NCBI GenBank assembly: GCA_036346275.1
Contig: CM070721.1
Coordinates: 49,811,869 to 49,875,868, forward strand
DNA length: 64,000 bases
From: Otatea glauca
Taxonomy: Eukaryota > Streptophyta > Magnoliopsida > Poales > Poaceae
Reading direction: 5' to 3'
Shown: positions 47,739-59,654 of the stretch, piece by piece
Layout: the number at the start of each line of letters is the position of its first letter
Position numbering within the stretch: position 1 is the stretch's first letter
Position numbers and translations under genes: made by a program
The notes under the pieces: model-generated
Told to the model about the DNA's origin: nothing
The model's database searches: none
What the model saw: only the letters and a program-made list of their open reading frames with translations

Positions 47739-48120
47739 TATAAGACAGTTTTAGCTAGCAACTTCTATTGTACGATAAAAGTTTTCTTAAAAGGCAAACA
47801 CATAATTTAGATATTTAATATGAATATTGTTGGCCAACATACAAGTATTGTGACTACACAATTCCTACCCTCAAACTTTTAATCAATAGAACAATAGCTA
47901 TGAGTTGCTAAGATTATTAAAATGCGTTAACAAGCACCAGACTTCTTTTGTCATCTAACTGGAAAGTATAAATAGACTTTGACATTTTGTCTTGGGTATG
48001 CACATATAAATAGACTTGACATTTTGTCTTGGGTATGTACATTGTGCAAACCAAGATTTAGGAGTAGCCATGCAAACAATGTTGGCTCGAGCAATGAACC
48101 AACATGAAAAACATAAAAAT

Positions 48121-50096
48121 TGTGAAATAATTCTAAATTTAGCATATACAAGTTTAAATTTTAAATTCAATTTGTGTTGGTAGGAAAAGTGAAATCCTTA
48201 ACAATCTGTAAGTTCAAAGAATTTAATTAAAATGGAAAAATATACTATTCATTACAAACTTATCCTCTTAATTATAACTTCTATTGAATTTAGACTTGAA
48301 TTTTTAAATTGTGATGTAATACTCTATATACTATCTCAAACTTGTCGGTAATTTTTTGTTTGGCGTTGAAACCAAAATGGTTTCTAACTTATAATCTTCT
48401 TCCTTTTGATTTGGAGTTGCAATCGACCGTGAAAACATCAAGTAGAAACTATAATGTCTGGTAGGACAATAAATTTCTCTGTTTATTACTCCACCACAAG
48501 CCACAATTCCAACATAATATTTTCGTTAATTAATAATACGACTACAACTGTTAGTCACTAAATACTACAAATGACTATGAATCTTACATTAAACACTTTA
48601 GTTACTTCAAAAAAAATAGACTAGCTCAATGTCTGTGCTTTACTATAGATAAAAATATAACACATTACAGTATCATATTAAACTGTTGTCGCTGAGCTCG
48701 TCCCACAACAATGTCCTCGACTTCGCTATGGCACCTAGCCAAGCTTTACCCTTGCTCGTGTTGTGCCATTGTCGCTGTGCTCCGGCTAAACTCTACTCTC
48801 GGCTCCGTGCAGCATGGTCTGCACTGTGCCTTCGTCGCCATCATTGACCTGTGTCGCATCCCAAACAGCTACATAGTTGAAATCCTCACAATTGTGCTAA
48901 CATTAAAAAATCCATTGCGAACACACATCTATGTCAGCAGCAAACCGGTTGTTGCATTGTCAATGGAATCAGTTCTAGCCATCAATTCAAAGTCATTTCC
49001 ATCTCAAACAAAGGAAAGGCACCGGTTCAAATCAATGTACAATTCAATAAAAAAAACTTGTTTACGTACATTTATATTTTGGAAAAAACCATCAAAATAT
49101 TCAATTATCTAATCCAGTTCAATTATAACAAGCATTTATAATGTAAGTGTGCTTTCTACAGTTTTTGCATGAAAAAGGTATAATATGAGTTTACGCCGAC
49201 TGAACAACAATTCAACCAAATTCTAAAGGCGTCAATCAAACCTAAACATGGGAGAGAGTCTCAATTCGCTTTTAAAACTTGATGTCCTAGGCATTCTGTC
49301 GACCACCATGAAGGTAGAAGTAATGCTAATGCTTGGATGTCCACCTCCTAGGCATTTCATTGTTGTACGTATTAAATCCTCACACAATTGATTTATAAAT
49401 TAAGTAAACTTCTATTGAACTTAGCTCATTGACATTTATAGAATTCATAATCTTGTACTGAATTCACCTCATTGTACGCAAATCAGGAGCAACAAACACA
49501 CAAATCAAGTTAAAAATGTGATCATTTTCAACCGAAATCCAAACTCCCAACAAATTAACCAAAGTAATCCACCTTTCCCTCTACCAATAATTGCCTGGCA
49601 AAGGAGAAGGAAAATCCCAAGAAAGAACCGTACCTCATGTTGATTGCTAGTAGTGATAGCATTGTGGGAGCCTCTCCTGCATTCAATGATCAAGTAGCGA
49701 GAAATGGTTACACCACCATTGAAATCACAAGACACCACAATATGAACACGCATGGGAAGACGAAGCAGACCCAAGTCTTTTCACAACTCCACTTGGTAGC
49801 TTTGACCCATCTCTAAAGCTATCTCATTGCACGAGTGAGGTCGTCCAGTCGACCGTCCATAAGGCTATCATCGACGACTCATCTACCCTCCCTGAATCCT
49901 ATAAAACATGGCACACAGACAACTGCTTTGGCCCATCGTCCGAGCGAATGTGGCTTCTCGTCAAACCTCCTTCACTCCACCTCTTTGCCTCTTAACACTC
50001 GCTATGCGTCGCCGCCTCGCTCTCAAATCGGGAGATGTGATTGCTCTCGAATCAGGAGATGTGACGATCGAGGGAGTCTATAACACCTTAGCACAC
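48121..50096. other. Intergenic DNA with one unrecognised open frame
   Basis: Mostly AT-rich. A plus-strand open frame of 133 codons at 48711-49112 starts in a slightly GC-richer patch and has several hydrophobic stretches, but it matches nothing I recognise and its C-terminal third has the composition of surrounding AT-rich DNA. A minus-strand frame of 89 codons at 49505-49774 is also unrecognised. I do not call either a gene. Confidence 0.45.
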
Positions 50097-50099
50097 TAA

Positions 50100-50650
50100 G
50101 GTGGTGTTTGGTTGCCTGGATAGAAGTGGATGGGAGATAGCCATCCATGTATTTGTGTTCATCCAATTGTTTGGATGGATGGATGACTTGATTTGAATCA
50201 TCCGATTTTTGGGAATATTCGGTTCGGATGCCGGATGGATCGATTCGCAAAAAAAAGCCGAATGGCCTCGTCCACAAGCGTGTGGCTCCCTCCTCCAAGG
50301 CTGTTCTCACCTCCCTCCCCCCAACCACTGCTTTTCTCACCTCCCTCCCCCAGTCGAACTCTCGGAGGCGATGGGTGCAGATCTAGACGACGCGGCGTGG
50401 CCGAAGGGCGGCGCGGTAGATCATGGGGACAAGATAACAGAGCAGCGCGACAGATCAGAAGGGCAGCGAGGCGAATAGGAGGAGACGACAAGTAAAAGAA
50501 AGTTGCTACTTTTTTCCTCTCCTCCTTCTCCTAGTGCGTGGAGCGAAGCAGTGGAGCCACCTCGCCTTCTCCTGTTGCTCTTCGCGAGTCTCCTCGTCTT
50601 CTCTTCCTCTCCTACTACTCCCAACTACTCGACAGGGACAACCTCTGCGC
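50100..50650. mobile_element. Truncated Harbinger-like element
   Basis: It starts GGTGGTGTTTGGTTG after TAA (50097-50099). The first 120 bp match the right end of the element at 41908-42584 in opposite orientation (shared CATCCAATTGTTTGGATG). From about 50265 the interior is GC-rich and has no match in the window. The other end is missing, cut where the chromovirus fragment begins. Confidence 0.65.
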
Positions 50651-50654
50651 GGAT

Positions 50655-52840
50655 CGAGCTCCATGGTCTACTGAGACACCTCCAGTAGAAATTACATGAC
50701 CCAATAAAGCAACTTATTTCAACCAAAATTCACACTTACTGTACTTAGCATACAACTGATGATTTCTGAGTTTTTCTAACACCATCCTCAAATGACCTTC
50801 ATGTTCCGATTCATCTTTAGAATAGATAAGAATATCATCTATGAATACTACCACAAACTTGTCCAGGTATTCCATAAACACTTTATTCATCAAATTCATA
50901 AAATAGGCTGGTGCATTGGTCAGACCAAATGACATAACTGTGAACTCATATAATCCATATCGGGTAGCAAAAGTTGTCTTCGGAATATCTTGTGACCTTA
51001 TTTTCAACTGATGGTATCCGGATCGAAGATCGATCTTGGAGAAAATACATGCTCCTTTTAACTGATCAAACAGGTCATCAATCCTGGGCAACGGATACTT
51101 GTTCTTAATTGTGACTTCATTCAGGGCTCTATAGTCCATGCACAAACGCAAACTATTATCCTTCTTCTTTACAAAAAGAACTGGCGCTCCCCAAGGTGAC
51201 GAACTTGGACGAACGTATCCTTTTTCTTGCAACTCCTCAATCTGTTTCTTCATCTCGGCAAGTTCATTAGCTGGCATACGGTAGAGTCTCTTCGAAATAG
51301 GAGCCGTACCAGGGACTAGCTCTATGACGAACTCTACATCTCGATCAAGCGGCATACCTGGCAAATCTTCAGGAAATACATCTGGATATTCTTGCACCAC
51401 ATGCATACTTTCCAAAGTTGATTCCTTCAAACTGTTCAAAGTTCTCTTCTTACTTGCAGTCTCATCAGGCATATACTCCACTCGAATGCCTTCTGAATTG
51501 GTAAGGGTGATGGCTCTACTGGCACAATCTATTTGACCTTTATACTTGATTAACCAATCCATCCCTAGGATGACATCTATTCCTTTTGAATCCAAAATGA
51601 TGAGATTCGCTAGGAATTCTACCCCATTGATTTTTATGGTTGCACTTGGGCATACTGAACTAGTTCTCAATTCTCTTCCCGGTGATTGAACTATCATAGG
51701 GCTCTTAAGGGTAAAGGTTTCCCAACCAAATTGTTCAACAAAATTCTTCGATATAAAAGAATGTGATGCTCCAGAATCAAATAATGCTGAGGCAGGTATT
51801 GAGTTAACAAGGAACTTACCCAAAACCACATCTGATGCCTCCTGAGCTTCTTCGGCGGTCACATGGTTGACACATCCTCTTCCAAAGGATTGCGGAGCTC
51901 TTGGTGTTTGAGGCATTCCACGACCTTGTCCTTGCGTAGGAGCTCTGACGGAATTGGATCCCAAGTTGAACGGCACTGGGGTCACTTGCTGACGCTTCTG
52001 AGGACAGTTGCTGGCATAATGTCCCATCTGGTGACAATGGAAACACTGAATTCCTGCAGCATTTGAATTCCCTTTCTGCGACTGAGCACGGGCATTATGC
52101 TGGGTCCTTGAGCAACTGGGCGAGGTCCAGAATTAGGAGTACGGGGTGCTCCTTGAACAGGTGTTCTATTGGCCTACTGAGGTTGAAAGCGCTGACGAGA
52201 ACCACTCGCTCCATGCTGAGCCTGGAATGCCATCCTTCTCTTGCGGGACTCCCGCTGTTGGCGCTGGGCATCCTCTTGTACTAGTGCCTTGTTCACCATA
52301 TGCTGAAAATTCGAAAAATCCAAAGCAACTAGCTGCACCTTGATGTCAGGGTCAAGTCCTTCCATGAACCTCCAAATCTTGGCACTTTCAAGAGCTACAT
52401 CCTCCGTGCATACCGACAATGGGTGAACGGTTAAGATACTCGAAACACTCTGGTTTCCGATGCACTTATAAATTCTCTTTCTTCATTTCAATTATGCCGG
52501 CAGGCACATGAGCAGTACGGAAGGCTTCAGAGAATTCCTCCCACGTTATAGCTTGAGCATTCTGATGGTCAGCACAAAAGTTATCCCACCAAGTAGCAGC
52601 TACTCCTTTTAACTGATGACTTGCGTAGAGAACCTTTTCACGATCATCACACTACGCTAACTGGAGCTTTTTCTCCACATCTCTTAACCAATCATCTGCC
52701 TCCAAGGGTTCACCTGCTCCCGTGAAGGTAGACGGTCTAGTTCTCATGAATTCTCCAAGCTTAGACTGGGGCGGCATCACTGGTACTGCGGCGACTGGGG
52801 CTGGCTGAGGATTGTTTACCAAATTCTGAGCAAGTGCCTC
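50655..52840 (-). pseudogene. Chromovirus B: gag, protease and reverse transcriptase fragment
   Basis: Minus-strand Ty3-gypsy coding region. 52840-52652 holds the Gag middle part (FMRTRPSTFTGAGEPLEADD) and 52419-52174 the Gag C-terminal part. The zinc-knuckle region lies near 52050, with the reading frame lost just upstream. 52027-50714 is open for 437 codons, with the protease motif LFDSGASHSFIS and the reverse transcriptase blocks KKKDNSLRLCMDYRALN and VVVFIDDILIYSKD. Homology continues past the stop at 50714 (LGHVISTGG) and ends near 50655. RNase H and integrase are missing, and so is the Gag N-terminus, because another chromovirus LTR ends inside the gene at 52841. Tekay/Del clade by resemblance. 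Confidence 0.9.
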
Positions 52841-55836
52841 TGTCGGGACCGGATCTCCAAATCCGAACCCTCTGTGTATAACCTGTGCTAGTCTAGGAAA
52901 AGCTAGCACACACAGTGGAAACAGTGATGACAACACATCCATATCACGAATCAAATAATATTAATTAAGCAAGAGAGTATTAGCCTTATGGCCAATTATT
53001 ACAAATAAGCAGCATCATAGCTTGAGTTCAATAAGAAACAGCGGAAACGAAATAACAAAAGCAAAGTAAGCCCATCCATTTGCCCAACAGGCAATCGACT
53101 GGGGTTCGTGTCCTAGCATTCTAGATCACCTTCGTCGTAACCACAAGCGTAGAAATCGTAATCACCTTCAGCTTCTGCGAACTCTTCTGTGGAAGGTTGG
53201 GGATGTTGTAAGGGTGATCACAAAATGTACTCCGCAAGTCTTGGAAACATAATGCATGATAACTATATGCAAGGCTAAACAATTGAAGGCATAATATGGC
53301 TCTTTTAGCATAAAGCAAAGTTTAACTGTAAATAACAATAGTAATTTCTTAAAGCATCATTTGATCAAAAGGTAATTGAATAGTAATTGAATTTGATATG
53401 ACAATTAAAGCAGGTTCCATCTACCTGACTGGCTCCATCCGCCAAACCACAACCCGAGAGTTCCATCTGCTCACGGATTCCCAAACCAACATTTTCCTTT
53501 AAAACAAAACCATAAAATCTACAATGTGCAAGCGTACCTCGCCTGCCCTTGACCGTGGGCACGGCTACTTAAGTAGTTTTAACTCTGCAAAGTGTGTACA
53601 CTTTACCCACAAGACATGATCGACTCTTGTTGCCATGCAATTAACACACTTCCTTTAGTGTGTCGGCAGAGAGATCATGACAAGGCCTTTACAATGCACA
53701 ACCCCACTATTAACCTCGCCCGCTAAGGTTTCACCGCTATTAGGGTTCTAGCTGTCCAGTACAGAAGCCCCCTCTTGCGCCTGCCAACATTTGGCACTCA
53801 CCAATTGGCGAAGCTAATAATGAGACGCACAAATTATTTAGCCAGGTCGTACACATATAGACTTGTGGTTGTACGGTAGTGCTCGGTCCATGGTAACACA
53901 CGCTTCGGTCCTTAATTGACTAGGGCGGAACATTCACATACCAAGGTCTGCACCCGCCAAACATCCATCCGCCCCGGTCTAAATCATTTCCACTTTATTT
54001 TACTTAAATCACAGCAACAACACCAATTGCCGCAATTTCACAAATAAGTTTAAACAACATTTGAAATGATTCCCATAATGGCACCATACCGAAACGCTTA
54101 AGCTGGACTAAGCAATTCTACCGTTCCATGCTAATCTACTGGATATCACCAATAAAATAGCTAGTATATATCATCTAGGGTGTCAAAGGTTCAACATGAT
54201 CAATACCAATGAGGGCATAACCAACTGGAATTTAACTAAACCTTAAGACTATATTTAAAGTACTTTGCATAAAAGTAAGCATGCATAATTTAAAAACAAC
54301 ATAACATTTTCATAAAATTTGGGATCAATATGTTCAAGGAAGACTTGCCTTCACCGCCTCTTGCTGGTTCTACCTCTGATTGTTGATTCGTCTGGTCTTC
54401 GATTGCGTCGTCTACACGCGAAACGAGAGCAAATAAATAAAACAAATTCAAATAAAATTCAAAAATTGAAAAGAATAGTACTGGAAGATAGATCTTGAAT
54501 TTAGATGAATTTAGAAATTTGAATCACTGGAATCGGAGCTCGAACGAAGGAGAACGGGCTCCTGGAAGATTCCAGATTAGAAAATCAGAGAGGCTGACAC
54601 GTGGCAACACGTGATTGGCTAGAATTTTTGGGATTTCTGTAAAATAATAAATCCAAAAGAATTTGCCGGCTGACAGGTGGGACCCACGCGTCAGCGACTC
54701 GGTCCACGATGAACCGGGTGCACCGAGGCGGCTCAAGGTGACGCGGTAGACCGGCTGAGGTGGCATGCCAATCGGCGGCTAGGGCTTACGGAGCGGCCGA
54801 CGCAGCGCTGACGCTGCTGCCACGTGGGGCTAGGGCACATGTGGCTGGGCCACGTGGGTGGGTGACGCGGTGCAGCACAGGAGCCGAGGCGACGCTGACG
54901 CAGCGCGGAGGCGAGGCGACGCGGCCGACGCGCGCGCGGAGGTGGCGTGGACGAGGGCGACGCGTGGCGTCGCGTGCGCCGACGCGACGCCAGCGAGGCA
55001 CGACGGCGCGGGCAACACCGAAGGCGAAGAAGACGGCGCGGCTTCGCGCAAAACCGCGACGGATCCGAACCGGAGTAGAGGCAAAAGGACGAGGGCGTCG
55101 CGGGGAACTCGGCGCGACCAAAAGCGGCGGCGGAGGCTCACCATGGGCGAAGAACGGCGGCAGCAAAGAGCTCAGAGCCGGCGGCGCTAGGGTTGGGCTC
55201 AGGGCAGCGCACGGCGACGAGTCTAGGGAAACGAGAGAGAGGGGCGGGTGTGGCGCGTTAAATAGGCGCGGACGCCGAAGGAGTCCGGCGCGGATACGAC
55301 GGCAACAGCCCGAAAATCGCGGCGGCGGGTGCGGGATTCGGCGATGGCGGCGGAGTCCAGCCGGAGAAGACGGAGGCGACGCGGCTGCATCCCAGCCGTC
55401 CACGTGGCGCGCATCGGGCGGCCACGACGGAGCGGGCTGGCTAGGCCTGGCGAAGGCGCGAGGCGGGCTGAGGCGGGGAAGATGGGCCGGGCAGGAAAAA
55501 CAGGAGTGGGCCACGGGAAGAAATTCGGCCCGGGAGGATTTTGAAAATAAAAATGTTTTCCGAATTAACGAAATTCCAGAAATTCAAATAAAAACAAATA
55601 AATTCAAATAAATATCAAATAAATTTAGAAAAATCTCCAAAAATACAGAAAAATTCCTTGCAGCATAATGAAGCCAACTAAAACTGAAAATATTTTGTTT
55701 GATGGATAGATTAGTAAAATTAAATCCTTTCATAAATAGAAAATTCAATTTAAGCTTTGATTAATTCAGGAAAAAAATGCAAATGGTGAATTTTCAAATT
55801 TAAACATTCTAAAATCCAAAATTTTGGGATGTTACA
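52841..55836 (-). mobile_element. 3' LTR of chromovirus A (2,996 bp)
   Basis: On the minus strand it starts TGTAACATCCC at 55836, directly after a polypurine tract (AAGGAGGGGAGG, complement of about 55839-55852), and ends CGGTCCCGACA at 52841, the same ending as the solo LTR at 19694-23373. It is AT-rich near its start and GC-rich at 54700-55540, where long spurious frames appear on both strands. The sequence beyond its end is gag of chromovirus B, so element A was inserted into element B. Confidence 0.88.
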
Positions 55837-55852
55837 AACCTCCCCTCCTTAA

Positions 55853-57420
55853 AAGAAATCTCGACCCCGAGATTTGGACGGACTAGGGAAAAAGGTTGGG
55901 GTACTCTGCTCTAAGATCCTCTTCTCGCTCCCAAGTTGCTTTCTTTTCTGAATGGTTGCTCCACTGAACCTTGCAAAACTTGATTGTCTTGTTTCTTGTT
56001 CTGCGTTCTGCCTTATCCAAAATTCTGATTGGATACTCTGGGTAGGTAAGATCCTCTTGCAGCTCAACATTCTCAAACTGCATTTGCTCTTCTGGTACTC
56101 TGAGACACTTCTTCAGGTGTGATACATGGAACACATTGTGCACATTTGATAACTGCGGTGGCAGCTCCAACTGATAAGCCACTTGTCCACTTCTGGCTAG
56201 GATTGGAAACGATCCAATAAACCTTGGTGCTAACTTTCCACGAACTTGAAATCGACGCATTCCCCTGAGTGGTGAGACTTTCAAGTACACATAGTCACCA
56301 GGAGCAAAGGTTAACTCTCTCCGACGATTATCAGCGTAGCTCTTTTGCCTAGACTGTGCTGTTCTCAATCTTTCTTGAATCATTTTTACTTGTTCTTTAG
56401 CCTTTTTCAAAATATCAGGACCAAAGACTTGGCGATCTCCTATTTCATTCCAACAGAGAGGTGTTCTGCACTTTCTTCCATACAAGGCTTCAAATGACGA
56501 CATCTGCAAACTTGCTTGATAATTGTTGTTATATGAGAACTCTGCATAAGGTAAACTTTGATCCCAACTTGCCGCATTGGACAATGCACAAGACCTTAAC
56601 ATATCTTCAAGGATTTGGTTTACTCGCTCAGTTTGTCCATCAGTCTGAGGATGATGAGCTGTGCTGAAATTCAGGTTGGTATCCAACGCTTCTTGCAACT
56701 TTTGTCAGAATCTTGAAGTAAATTGAGTGCCTCGATCTGGTACAATTCTCTTTGGCACGCCATGCAAACACACGATTCGTGACATATACAACTCTGCAAG
56801 TTGATCTCCCTAGTAAGTTGTTCTCACAGGAATGAAATGTGCAACTTTTGTCAAACGATCCACTACAACCCATATTGAATCATAACCTGATCTGGTTCTC
56901 GAAAGTCCTGTAATGAAATCCATTCCAATTTCTTCTCACTTCCATTTAGGCACCTTTAACGGCTGTAGCAATCCTGCGGGTCTTTGATGTTCAGCTTTAA
57001 CTCGCTGGCATACATCACATATAGCTATGTACTCTGCGATTTCCTTTCTCATCCTTGGCCACCAATATATACCACGAAGAACTTGATACATCTTAGTATT
57101 GCCTGGATGAATTGAGTACGCTGACTCATGCGCCTCCTTTAATATCAACTGCTTGATCTCTTTTTGATTCGGCACATATATACTTTTTCCAAGCCAAACT
57201 GTTCCTTCTTCATCCTCTGAAAATCCTGGGGCTTTACCTTCCTTTATTCTATCCTTGATCTTAGCAGCTTCTTTATCTGACTTTTGCATCTTTTTGATCT
57301 AATCCCCCAAGGTTTGTTGAATCTCTAATGCAGCGACGAAACCTTCATCCACTAATTCCAAATTCAAACACTGAAACTCCTTGTGAAGATCAGGTTGATC
57401 TTCTTGAATCATCAAATAGC
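55853..57420 (-). pseudogene. Chromovirus A: integrase with chromodomain-like C-terminus
   Basis: Minus strand. 57289-56936 carries the integrase zinc-binding domain (HPGNTKMYQVLRGIYWWP, then CDVCQR). After stops near 56935 and 56818 the catalytic core continues with MDFITGLSRTRSGYDSIWVV and, before a stop near 56705, PDRGTQFTS. 56698-55883 is open and holds the glutamate-containing block (ERVNQILEDMLRS), the C-terminal GPY-like part and a chromodomain-like end (FCKVQWSNHSEKKATWE). The D, D and E residues are present but in three pieces, so it is inactive. Left of 57290 the spacer between RNase H and integrase is recognisable to about 57420, where unrelated DNA starts. Confidence 0.9.
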
Positions 57421-59654
57421 TATTTCAAAAGGACCATTTTGGTCAAAAGTCAAATCCTATGTTTAAAAGGCCCAAAATTGTAAAAAGCTTTGTAAAAGTA
57501 TTCTAATATGTATTTCAAATATTTTACAAGCTTTCAAAATGAAAATTCTATATTGAAATCAAAATTTGCCAAAATTCTTGCTTTGACCCAAAATAGCCTA
57601 TTTAAGTATATTGCTCAATCTTGGCTTTCAAATTGGGTTTCATTATCTTTTCAAGTGGTATCATGGTTTCTAAAAGTATTTCAAATCCTACAAGCCATGA
57701 GGATTTAATTTCTATAAAATCCGAAATTAAAGTTGCACCTTGAGGCCCTTTATGTTTTTAATCTCATTTTCATGCCTCAAAGCGCAATATTGACATATCT
57801 TTCAAAATAAAATTCTTTTTTCGAAAACTCTTTTTGAGAAACCATCTAAATAGTCCAAATTTCATTTCTGGAAAGTTTCAAATTATTTGGACTTCATTTG
57901 AATTGTTTTTGCAAAAATTTAGTTTTTCGATCTGTCGAGCGGTTGCACCGCCTGAACATGCAGAGAGCACCGAGCCGTTCTTCTACCGACCATGTGAGAG
58001 CGGTAGTACCGGCCCTGGCAGATCTGTTCTGAATCTTCAGACTTTTTGAAATTGATTTTGGGATATCTTTTGATTGGAACTTCCTTTTCAAAAATTCTTT
58101 TTGGAAAAACTTCTTATGATCCCAAAGTATCTTTTTGTAAAATTTCAAATCATTTGAAAATTATTTGGCTTAGCTTAAAATGGTATCCACTAAGTTCACC
58201 TTGATATATTTTAAGTGGTATCCATTTGGGTTCTTTTTGAAATTTCATTTCAAAACCAAAACTTGTGAATGTCTAAATGCTAATGGCTCTATGCTTCAAC
58301 TCTTGAATCTTATGAGAGCTTATTTTAATCAAGTTTTGTGCATTTATCTCTAAATGGTATCTCTAATGTTATTGCTCTGATACCTTCAAATTTTTCAAAA
58401 TCTTTGAGAGAAAATTAAGGTGTATTGATTTCTATCAAGTGGTACCAACTATTTCTTTGTTTTATGGTATTTTACAAATGGTATCCACTTCCACCCCTTA
58501 TGCATTTATATGAGCTATTATAAGATTTAAAACTCATATTGATGAGTTCCCCCATTTGAAGCTTAATTGTAAGTTCAATCTCTCAAGGACTCTAAAGGGG
58601 ATAAATTTATATTAAGTTGAGTTTATATGAAAATGCTTTATTCTAAATGATTCATTTGACATTGCTTATCTTACAAGTATTTCTTCAAGCAATGCCTACC
58701 TCATGCTAAATGATCTTTACAAGTGGTATCTCTTTATATAAGTATCACTTAAAGAAATATTTACATGTGGTAAAATTGAAAAATAAGCATTACAAGTAGT
58801 ACAAGTTTCTTGTTCTTTTCAAAATGGTACTACAAGTGATGCTTCTTCAAAAATCCTTATTTCAAGTGATTCCATTATTTTTTTTTGACAAATTGGTATC
58901 AGGCTTTCTTTTGATAAATTCCTCGGTTAAGCCATATTAGGCAAATTATGGACTCTTCAAGTGAGTCATGATGTATTAATAAAAAGCCTAATAAAATGAG
59001 AAATTTTATTTGAATGTGTTTCAAATAATCCTTTTTAAGCTTTAACTCTAAATTCCTTGCAATGGTCATATAATTTCATTTCAAACCTTTTATGACCTAT
59101 ATTCGATTGCTTCTCTTACCAAGCTCTGTACTCTTTTTCAATTGGCACATATTCTTCCAAGCGATGCTTAGCTCTCGATGTTTTCAAGTGGTATAACCTC
59201 CTTTTTGATTGGTTTTCCATTTTTGGTGTTTAATGTCAAAATGGGGAGAATTATTGTGAGCTTAAATCCCTCATTTGGATCCTTGAGTTTAAATGCCTAT
59301 TAAGGGGGAGAAACTGATGTGTGCCTCTTTGAAATTTATTTTCCTTTGTGAAATTTAACAAATGATATAAGAGCTTGGATCTATTGATCATTTTATAAGT
59401 GGTTAAGTGGTATAAGAGCTCTTTTTGGTTTGGGTAAGTGGTATAAGAGTTTAATGGTTAAATTTCCTCTTTTATGTTTTAATTATTCTACTTGTCAAAA
59501 AGAAGGAGTTTCATTTTAATACCAAAAAAGGGAGATGCAAAATTAAAAATTTTATTGTGTTATTCGATCTTTGATCTTCAAAACCCCTTCATGCATTGTT
59601 TTTCATCCAAATATGGAATTAATATAAGATTTGTCATCAATCACCAAAAAGGGG
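57421..59654 (+). mobile_element. 3' internal non-coding region of the long-LTR element, with AGTGGTATC repeats
   Basis: AT-rich sequence upstream of the LTR at 59655-63163, ending in the purine tract AAAAAGGGGGAGG (about 59645-59657), the polypurine signal expected before a 3' LTR in plus orientation. No pol gene is visible. About fifteen copies of (A)AGTGGTATC or AATGGTATCC are scattered over 57650-59450. Around 57940-58020 lie CGGT/ACCG motifs (CGGTTGCACCG, CGGTAGTACCGG) similar to those in the LTR. The left end abuts the chromovirus A fragment. Confidence 0.6.

Larger units (their letters stand above)
41575..48120. repeat. Old tandem duplication, interrupted by later insertions
   Basis: Left copy: 41575-42700 plus 46968-47130 once the solo LTR is removed. 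Right copy: about 47250-48120. Shared landmarks in the same order include ACATCGAAATGTTTCCC-like (41594; 47260), TAGGCTAAAACCAA (41652; 47327), ATTGGTGTTG (41736; 47410), CAACTTCTATTGTA (41819; 47759), GTTGCTAAGATT (42668; 47913) and AGATTTAGGAGTAGCCATGCA (47086; 48054). Insertions specific to one copy are therefore younger than the duplication. The right copy also has a 44-bp tandem repeat at about 47966-48040. Confidence 0.85.

Noticed and set aside
48711..49112. 133-codon plus-strand open frame as a gene
   Set aside because: No recognised domain, no supporting splice or promoter signal, and the C-terminal third follows background AT-rich composition.
54760..55611. 283-codon open frame on the plus strand, with 242 codons open opposite it
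   Set aside because: It lies in the GC-rich part of the chromovirus A LTR. It is arginine, alanine and glycine rich on one strand and proline, serine, arginine rich on the other, with no domain.
50655..57420. Tandem chromoviruses sharing one LTR
   Set aside because: The LTR end abuts the middle of gag with no primer-binding site or leader, so nested insertion fits better.
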